A DNA stretch of 64,000 bases from Toxorhynchites rutilus septentrionalis (lineage: Eukaryota > Arthropoda > Insecta > Diptera > Culicidae), in the NCBI RefSeq assembly GCF_029784135.1, contig NC_073746.1, positions 166,524,825 to 166,588,824 on the forward strand, given 5' to 3'. Made by a program: the position numbers and the translations under genes. Positions 56,325 to 64,000 of this stretch are shown here, one piece after another (position 1 is the stretch's first letter; every line of letters begins with the position of its first letter). The notes beneath the pieces were generated by a model, which was given only the letters and a program-made list of their open reading frames with translations, searched no databases and was not told the DNA's origin.

Positions 56325-57575
56325 GATATGGGCGTGTCAATTGTGATAATATGTACTTTACTGAGTCCACAGGATTTGGAATGTTCAACAAATTTTTTAG
56401 CACCTCACACAGTCTTCAGTATCCTTGCTCAGTATATATTGCTGAATTGGCAGCAATACACTGGGCGCTGGACAGCGTCGCCTCACGACCTGTTGAACAC
56501 TATTACATTGTAACGGATAGTCTTAGCTCTGTCGAAGCTATCCGTTTAGTGAGGCCGGAAAAGCACTCGCCGTACTTCCTTGAGAGAATACGAGAAATTT
56601 TGAGTGCTTTATCCAGACGCTGTTATGTCATTACCTTTGTCTGGGTCCCTTCACATTGCTCAATTCCGGGTAATGAGAGGGCTGACTCATTAGCAAAGGT
56701 AGGTGCAATTGAAGGCGAAATTTATCAGCGTCAAATCGCCTTCAATGAATTTTATTCTTTAGTTCGTAAAAATACCATCGTTAACTGACAACGCAAATGG
56801 AACGAAGATGAATTGGGCCGGTGGCTCCACTCAATTATCCCTAAGGTTAGCCTCAATCCGTGGTTCAAAAGTCTGGACTTGAGTCGGGACTTTATTCGCA
56901 CCTTCTCCCGACTCATGTCCAATCACTGTTCGTTAGACGCGCTGCTTTTTCGTTTTAATCTTGCCGACAGCAATCTCTCCGGTTGTGGCCATGGTTACCA
57001 CGACATCGAACACGTTGTTTGGTCGTGCGAGTTGTATCTTGTCGCCAGATCGAATTTAGAAAACTCCCTTCGGGCTGGAGGAAAGCAGTCCAATGTGCCG
57101 GTGAGAGATGTGTTGGCTCGGTTAGACCTTGATTACATGTCCCAAATATATGTTTTCCTTAAAGCTATCGATCTTCGAGTGTGATTGTTCATACATCCTT
57201 TTCCCCTCCTTTTCGTCCTTCGCGAGCTATCGGTTCCCTTCCTACTAACATTAGAATAAGTTAAATTGTAAACACATATTAAATGTAAGGATAGTTTTAA
57301 GAATTGAGTGCGAAGTGTCAGTGTGAATGAGAATGTGAATGTGAATGTGAATGTGAGTGCGAGTGTAAACACACATCTCCTTACATCCCATCCTTTTCCT
57401 AATGAAAATGTGTCACCCTTCTAAACTCGAGTCGACCGCGAGTAATCGGTTTCCTATTTCATTAACCATAGAATTAAGGAAACAACATGTTGATATATGC
57501 TAGTTGAAATATAGTTAAGAGTTTGGCTCCATTAAACTTATGTAACTGAGCCTGTAAAAATAATCGGATTAATAA
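56325..57575 (+). mobile_element. 5'-truncated LINE, Loa clade (Lian-like), 10-bp TSD
   Basis: AAAAATAAGG at 56315-56324 is duplicated at 57576-57585. The related unit at 58290-58315 reads straight through (tatcaaaaatagggtgatca) and is an empty-site paralogue. The insert contains an RNase H domain, the ORF C-terminus and a 3'UTR with GTGAATGTGAATGT tandem words (57325-57360). Loa and I-type LINEs carry an RNase H after the reverse transcriptase, as here. Confidence 0.85.
56339..57184 (+). pseudogene. LINE ORF2 C-terminus: RNase H domain and zinc-finger-like tail
   Basis: The frame reads TESTGFGMFNKFF, VYIAELAAIHWAL (catalytic Glu), IVTDSLSSVEAI (Asp), then FVWVPSHCSIPGNERADSLA (final Asp), a standard RNase H set missing only the first DGS motif at the truncation. 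TGA at 56786-56788 replaces a Trp codon before QRKWN. The same frame continues through ELGRWLHSIIPKVSLNPWF and GCGHGYHDIEHVVWSC to the stop at 57182-57184. The first Cys of the usual CxCGxG…H…C motif is changed. Confidence 0.88.
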
Positions 57576-58452
57576 AAAAATAAGGTGACCAAAATTGTCG
57601 ATGATAGATAGATATAAATAGAAGTAAACCTGGTTCGACAATGTTGTAGTCTCAGTTGTTTGAGATATATTTGTAGAACAATTTTTTTTTCGATCTCTGG
57701 AAATAATCGATATAGCGCCTCTTTTCTAAGTTACGTTAAGGTCACCATGAAGAAACTGTTTATTGCTCTAACTTTTATATTTCAAATTCTGCATATAAAC
57801 TGTCTTCAAAAGCTTTTAGAACATATTAATACAAACATTTTGAAATGCAGAACTTGTCAATATCTTAATTTCACTCAAAGTTATTGATATTTCTCCCCAA
57901 AAAACACACTTTTTTCATTTGTTTGTCATTCTTTCTGGGACAAACATAAAAAATCTTTGTTGACAGAATTTGGAAGAACAAATTCACTCTATGTAATATG
58001 TGATTTTCAAAACTATATATTTTTTTTGAGTTTTTGTATGAAACCCTATCTTTGGGCAGGATTAATATATTAACAAATTGCGCATCGGAAAGCTCTTGTA
58101 TTGAAAAGCTCTAAAAGTCGTACGAAGACAATTTTGATGTAGATTTTTAAATATAAAAGTTAGAGTAAAAAAACCCGTTTTCATGGTTACCCTAATGCAA
58201 CTTAGATTGAAAGCGCTAAAAACAACTTTGTGGGAGATATTTATTCTTCAGACAAAAACCAACTAAGTTGTTACATATAATAGAGCGCTCATTTTTGTGT
58301 TATCAAAAATAGGGTGATCAAAATTGTTGATGAAATAAATAATTTAACTTTCTTATCTTGATGGATACAGATAAATATAGTTCGACAATGATGTAGCCCC
58401 AGTTATTTTTAACAACTTTGTAGAGCAAAGCTTTTTTCTATCTTTTAATATA

Positions 58453-59754
58453 AAGGGTGTGTCACATCAAATTGCATCACGGAAAAAACGCTGTAGAAAT
58501 TCGCCCAGTAGACCGATCCTTTTGAAAATTTTAGACAGTAAAATAAAAACTATTAAACAACTTTTGGCATTTTCTTTTTATTCATACTTCGAGCCCAAGC
58601 CCGTATGCTCGCACCTTCCTCTTTACCCCGTCCATAAGGTTCTGTACAACGTCAGGTTGTAGTTTTTTTTGAACAGAAATCCATTTTCTCTTGAAGTCCG
58701 CCTCCGATTTGACAACTTTTGGGTTCTTCCGGAGGGCCTGCTTCATAATCGCCCAATATTTCTCTATTGGGCGAAGCTCCGGCGCGTTGGGCGGGTTCAT
58801 TTCCTTTGGCACGAAGGTGACCCCGTTGGCTTCGTACCACTCCAACACGTCCTTTGAATAGTGGCACGAAGCGAGATCCGGCCAGAAGATGGTCGGGCCC
58901 TCGTGCTGCTTCAATAGTGGTAGTAAGCGCTTCTGTAGGCACTCCTTAAGGTAAACCTGCCCGTTTACCGTGCCGGTCATCACGAAGGGGGCTCTCCGCT
59001 TTCCGCAAGAGCAGATCGCTTGCCACACCATGTACTTTTTGGCAAACTTGGATAGTTTCTGCTTGCGAATCTCCTCCGGAACGCTGAATTTGTCCTCTGC
59101 GGAGAGGAACAACAGGCCCGGCAGCTGACGAAAGTCCGCTTTGACGTAGGTTTCATCGTTCATTACCAGGCAATGCGGCTTCGTCAGCATTTCGGTGTAC
59201 AGCTTCCGGGCTCGCGTCTTCCCCACCATGTTTTGCCTTTCGTCGCGGTTAGGAGCCTTCTGAACCTTGTATGTACGCAGGCCCTCCCGCTGCTTGGTCC
59301 GCTGGACGAATGAACTTGACAAATTCAGCTTATTGGCGACATCCCGGACCGAACTTCTCGGATCACGTCTAAACTGCTTAACTACGCGCTTGTGATCTTT
59401 TTCACTGACGGAGCATCCATTTTTGCCGTTCTTCACCTTCCGGTCGATGGAAGTATCGGTTCTCGAAGTATCGTTTTAGTACTCTGCTGACCGTGAATTG
59501 GACGATTCCCAGCATCTTACCGATGTCCCGATGTGACAACTCCGGATTCTCGAAATGAGTGCACAGGATTAATACACGACGCTCTTTTTCGTTCGACGAC
59601 ATTTTTCCAAATTTACGAAAAATTTACTGTGAAGCATGGCCAACGTGATCTATACACTCTTATCTGATTATAAGCGAAAGCTGAAGATATAATTCCTAAA
59701 AATTAAATTTCTACAGCGTTTTTTCCGTGATGCAATTTGATGTGACACACCCTC
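58453..59754 (-). mobile_element. ITmD37E transposon, sister copy of 2674-3971
   Basis: 1302 bp with inverted ends RAGGGTGTGTCACATCAAAT and flanking TA (58451-58452, 59755-59756). Nearly identical to 2674-3971 along its whole length; the 4-bp difference in size comes from one small insertion at about 59450 inside the gene. Confidence 0.93.
58582..59602 (-). pseudogene. ITmD37E transposase, frameshifted
   Basis: It starts at 59602 (MSSNEKERRVLILCTHFENP) but the frame breaks after about residue 48 (KRYFEN). The rest, from the KNGKNGCSVSEKDHK region, is open to the stop at 58582. The break is a 4-bp net gain: where the intact copy has TTAG, this one has AAGTATCG, which duplicates the AAGTATCG found ten bases further on. 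The core is largely kept: LVMNDETYVKAD (the Asp before DE is now Asn, while the Asp directly before Glu remains), WPDLASCHYS and RPIEKYW. About a dozen residue differences separate it from the intact copy. Confidence 0.92.
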
Positions 59755-59764
59755 TAATCGATTT

Positions 59765-61335
59765 AACGTTTTGTTTGTACGTAGCATTAGGTGTATAACA
59801 CAGCGATCAAATACATTTGATTTTGTAATTTTTCAACCAAGTGTAATTAGCAGGAAAGCTTCTGAAGATTATTCTTCCCCATCAGTAGGATATTTCCGTA
59901 TTCAATATTGTATGCGTACGCAATCGATTCTTGCTCTGTCGCCGAAAGTTTCGAGCTCAGAGAATTCATTCCCCTCTAGTTTGCCTTCCAAATTGCCATC
60001 GTAAACCACACCTTCTCTCGATTCAATCACACACAAAAAGCATAGTTAAGCGATATTCTAGTGGTGAGACACATTCATTTTTCGTGAGGACATCGACAAG
60101 ACAACATCGTTGCCTAACGTGCTGGAGGAGGTGGACGGCGAAGGATCGACACATACACGCGCAGAATTCTTTCCGTTTGGATGCCATTCAGCATCGAGAA
60201 AGATCCGGAAAGATCTAATCATTGCTGGAAAATAATCTGCCAGTTCCTCTGGGAATTTAAAAATACATTCATGTGAAAGAGTTTATTTGAATGTTTTCTA
60301 TCCATGTAACACTGTGACCAAATACATTTGGTTTTGTGATTTTTCAATCAATCGCAATTAACAGGATAGCTTCTGAAGATTATTCTTTCTCATCAGTAGG
60401 ATATTTCCGTTTCCAATATTGTATGCGCCCGCAATCGATTATTGCTCAGTCGCCGAAAGTTCCGAACTCAGAGAGTTCATTCCCCTCTAGTTTGCCTTCC
60501 AAATTGCCATCGTAAACCACGCCTTCTCTCGATTCAATCACGCACAAAAAGCATACTCAAGCGATTTTCTGGACGCATTCATTTTTCGTGAGGACATCGA
60601 CAAGACAACATTGTTGCTGAGGGTGCTGGATAGCGAAGGATCGAGATCTGCCCTGAAACGCAAGCAGTTTGTTTGAAACTGTGAGGGAGCACAGAAAAGC
60701 CGATCCTTCAGGAGAAGAGAAGGTGACCATCGAAACAGCCGCTACACACACACACATACACGCACGGAATTCTTTCCGTTTGGATGCCATTCAGCATCGA
60801 GAAAGATCCGGAAAATAATCTGCCAGTTCCTCTGGGAATTTAAAAATACATTCATGTGAAAGAGTTTATTTGAATGTTTTCTATCCATATCCAACACTGT
60901 GACCAAATATGTTTCAATCAAGTGCTATTAACAGGTGGTTATCGAATTAGCATTAACCACTGGTGGGCTTCCAGTATCGAGGAAAATGTGGAAATATCTA
61001 ATCGTTGCTGGAAAATAATCTGCCAGTTCCCCTTGGAATTGAAAATTACATTCAAGCGAAAGAGTTTATTTTAATGTTTTCTATCCATAAAATATCCATA
61101 TAATACATTTGGGGTTCTGATTTGTCAATCAAGTATAGTTAGCATGAAAAGCTTCTGAAGATTATTCTTCAGAACAAGGTTTTTCGTATACTATATTGGA
61201 TGCATAAAACCTTGTGCCTCCAACGTAACGCTCTCGTTTTCGAAGTCCCCCAAATATTCATTTATTCATTCATTCAGAATGGATTTAGATTCAACTTCAA
61301 ACAAATGATCTCTAAATCAACGATAGTCCTACGTC
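59765..61335. repeat. Tandem repeat of ~0.5-kb units ending in a GACGTAG terminus
   Basis: Four partial units start near 59785, 60305, 60893 and 61090. They share acactgtgaccaaatacatt, gcttctgaagattattctt and tcagtaggatatttccg; the first two also share ttccccctctag-type and gacatcgacaagacaac segments. After the last unit comes aacgctctcgttttcgaag, then AGTCCTACGTCACCC (61325 on) and the hairpin GGTTATACCATAGGTATAAC. This is the right end of a GACGTAG-group element. Confidence 0.8.
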
Positions 61336-61510
61336 ACCCTTGCGGTTATACCATAGGTATAACCCACTTCCTGTTTTTTTATATTTCCAAAGAGTGGTTA
61401 GGTAAGGGAGTAAAAAGTGCCCCCAAACCAAATCACTAGCTGTATGGCAAATATTGTAAAGGATATTAAATAAGAAATTTTGGCGGTTTATTTGAACCCC
61501 TATGTGGTTT

Positions 61511-61520
61511 GACGTAGGAT
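61511..61520 (+). repeat. GACGTAG half-motif
   Basis: GACGTAGGAT follows cccctatgtggttt, resembling the edges of other group members. No partner was located. Confidence 0.4.
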
Positions 61521-61644
61521 CTATAGTGAAAAACGTACTTTTTCGTTTATTTCACGCCATCCTCAATAGATCCGAGATAACATTTGAAAAAAATATAGAA
61601 TGTGCATCTTACCACGGTGTATCAAGAAAAATTATCAAAAAAAT

Positions 61645-62502
61645 ATTTCATCAAAAATTTTAGTACTAAACAAAATATTTAAATTTTGAAATTTTTTTTT
61701 GGGATTTAGAGATTTAGTGCTACTCTAATTCATATTTAAATGTGCTTTTACGGCTTTTCAAGATTGATAAATATCTTCAAGCTGTTTTTTAACATAATAC
61801 ACAGTACAAAAAAATGTTATAGATTTTCTGGCATTTCGAAATTTTGAAAAAAAATATGACTTTGAGACAACAAATCCGATTTGTTTTTTTTTTATTTTAA
61901 TCTTTCAATTGAAAACCACGAATACAATAAAATAATCGATTTCAAAAAAATAAAAATAATAATGCAGACAATGAAGAAAATTATTTTTGTGTCACACAAT
62001 TATCTTAAAAATTCAGGAAAAATTACGCCACATGTAGAAAAAAGACACATACGAACGAATTTAAATAAAAATTTGAGCAGGAGTGGGTCTCAAAGTTATA
62101 TTTTTTTCCAAAATTTCGAAATGCCAGATGCTATAACATTTTTTTGTACTGAGTTTTTTTTTTTAATTTTATATTTATTATTAGATATTTGAACGCATTT
62201 AAATAAAAATTTGAGCTTGAGACCCACTCCTGCTCAAATATATAGTTATATTTGTTTTCAAAATTTCGAAATTCCAGAAAATTTATAAATTTTTATTTGT
62301 ACTGTGTTTTTTTATTTTATTTTTATTATTAGATATTTGAAAAAAAAACAGTTTGAAGATATTTATCAATCTAGAAAAGCCGTAAGAGCACATTTAAATA
62401 TGAATTAGAGTAGTACTGAATCTCTAAATCCCAAATTTTTTTTTTTCAGAATTTTAATATTTTTTTTAGTACTAAAATTTTGGATGAAATTTTTTTTTAG
62501 TG
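61645..62502. repeat. AT-rich fold-back palindrome
   Basis: The arms mirror each other: gatttagagatttagtgcta … catatttaaatgtgctttta on the left and inverted near 62390-62440, with aaattttagtactaaa at both outer ends and an inner hairpin (tttgagcaggagtgggtctc at 62073 and its inverse at 62218-62239). No coding content. Confidence 0.85.
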
Positions 62503-64000
62503 AGGTATTTAGTTTACCCAACTGCAAGTGAAATTATTAATAGCACATACTTATTTTTGATAGCCACTGATCACGAAAAGTGACGAACAATCGATTATAT
62601 TCTTAAGAATTGATTTCCTAATCAGGTATGATTAACAATTTGATGAATAATTAATTTAGTTTCTCATAAAAATAAAACCCGCAGTGCGAACTAGGTCACA
62701 GCTAAGAAAGCAGTTACCGTCCGGCAGTAAATTTCGGACTGCATTGAATAGACGGGCACCAATGTGAATGTTGAATTAATCACTGCTATGAACTATTATT
62801 GAAATCAATGTAAATCGTTACAGGAAAATTTAATACGTCCTAATAAAGAAGTATTCAGGTTTTGGAAACCACGTCTTGTTACTTCATCGGTAACACCCAT
62901 ATTAGCTATTCAATATAGAATTATTATACAAATTATTCAGAATTTCCGAAAATCAAAAAAATAAATACTCCGGATAATCGAGTCTGACCTGTATCTCGAG
63001 AAAAAATCAATAAATAGGGTTATTTCTTATAACTTTATTGCCATAACAGATCATCCTAAAATATATTCTCTTCGCTGCGATTTGCAATGAGTTATCGAAT
63101 CAAGTGTCCAAATAATTATTCGTATTTTATTCATTTTCACTCCATACCTGCTATCTTATTTGAATTTAATATTCAGCTTTAAAGCTACCCATTCCCCATG
63201 TATTGGATGGTTATCGATGATTTTCACGAGCTTCACCATAAAAACTTGTTTTACTTCCTGACTTCCGCACCAAAAAACAGGAATGATTTAGAGGCAAAAG
63301 TATTCCCACAAAGTACGTACTTAATCCTTCGAAATCGAATAGCGCCCTAAATGCATCGTATAAGGTGACTTGTTACCTCGTCGGTTACCCAGGTGGGAAC
63401 CGTTGACCTCGAATCGTTATACCAGGCTACATTTGCGATACAGTAACTTTTTCACGCCAAGATTTATAGCCGCATCACACAGCTCCACTCAACGAAGCTC
63501 TTCTTTATTCCGACCTTATTGGTTTATCCCCAATGTTAAGCGGTTCCTTCCGTTTGACAATGTTTTTATTTTATAATATTTTACAAGACGAAGCCAGCTT
63601 GTCGATTCCTTTTCCATCCTGTAGAGCAGCTGGAGAGCAGTTTTGGAACGTTTCAGACGATTCGAATCCCGCCGTAAGCTTTTGTTCGCACCCATTTATC
63701 CACCGAAGGGACCTCTGTACATTTTAATCGTCGCTGTATCAACACTTACCTCCCCACCCTGTATGACTTTCCGTATGCTCGTGTGCTTCCTTTTTGGTTT
63801 GGGAAATGTTCGCTTTCGCCTAAACGGATTTTTCTTAGCTTCCTTCAGAAGATGCCAGATCCTGGATAAAGTCAGTGTTCGTGTTATCGAAAAAAAAGAA
63901 AACAGACACTACATCGTCCTACTCTCAATGAAGGGAACTCCATTAGCTCTGTGGGAGAAAAATAACACGGAAAAGAAGATGAAAGCAAACGCTTGCGGGA
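62503..64000. other. No gene recognised; one pogo-type end at 62966-62991
   Basis: ACTCCGGATAATCGAGTCTG followed by ACCTG and TA (62992-62993) is the right end of a CAGGTCGGACTC-type element whose left end I could not find. The last 600 bp are GC-richer. On the minus strand a TTTTCTCCCACAG acceptor-like site ends at about 63951, but no exon can be supported. Confidence 0.35.

Larger units (their letters stand above)
55950..58440. repeat. Duplicated AT-rich repeat with inverted segments, split by a LINE
   Basis: The phrase agttgttacatatgatagag … cgctcatttttatgttatca (56275-56315) recurs at 58261-58300, and gttcgacaatgttgtag (57635) recurs at 58383. An inverted pair, 57735-57795 versus 58135-58205 (around ctctaacttttatattt), marks a fold-back structure. 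The LINE at 56325-57575 interrupts the first unit. Confidence 0.65.

Noticed and set aside
57133..57372. Repetitive minus-strand frame with TFTFTF residues
   Set aside because: It is the translation of the GTGAATGT tandem words in the LINE 3'UTR, not a protein.

Overview
This window looks like non-coding, transposon-saturated DNA from a culicine mosquito, most likely an Aedes species. The evidence is the mix of element families: two ITmD37E (DD37E) families of the kind described from mosquitoes, mariner (DD34D) and Tc1-like (DD34E) elements, a Loa-clade LINE tail resembling mosquito Lian, tRNA-derived SINEs, Helitron-like repeats and many fold-back MITEs. I found no conserved host protein gene, no tRNA or rRNA gene outside SINEs, and no bacterial gene organisation. 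It is best read as intronic or intergenic DNA built from nested insertions.

Layout. 1-5.5 kb: a pogo-type MITE containing a SINE, an intact ITmD37E element (2674-3971) and a Helitron-like repeat (4004-5456). 7.2-10.3 kb: a hAT-like element split by a second Helitron-like repeat. 11.5-13.8 kb: composite repeats carrying the motif GACGTAGKMCTACGTC. 13.9-15.4 kb: a GC-richer block with splice-donor-like sites, the only plausible host 5'UTR exon. 16-25.6 kb: a deleted Tc1-like element, a nearly intact mariner (17236-18537), a LINE reverse-transcriptase fragment, and a degraded mariner that has absorbed a hAT-like element and a SINE. 28-34.7 kb: Helitron-like copies, one hosting a 1.67 kb pogo-type palindrome (itself holding a SINE) and a 2.9 kb GACGTAG-type element that in turn contains an 8-bp-TSD MITE and a Helitron Rep fragment. 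37-46.3 kb: two inverted copies of an element that carries tandem histone H2A pseudogenes with promoter and 3' stem-loop. 47.9-49.2 kb: an intact second ITmD37E element. 49.7-53.3 kb: a long-TIR element holding a large AT-rich palindrome. 56.3-57.6 kb: a Loa-type LINE tail. 58.5-59.8 kb: a frameshifted sister copy of the first ITmD37E. 59.8-62.5 kb: tandem repeats and another AT-rich palindrome.

The most unusual content is the inverted pair of H2A-carrying elements and the family-wide terminus behind it: a 9-bp hairpin with a 3-nt loop followed by GACGTAGGACT. It joins otherwise unrelated interiors at four places here. Several insertions can be dated against each other because an uninterrupted paralogue of the target lies in the same window. 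Boundaries resting on target-site duplications or such empty sites are firm. Family names for MITEs are inferred from ends and TSD length only.
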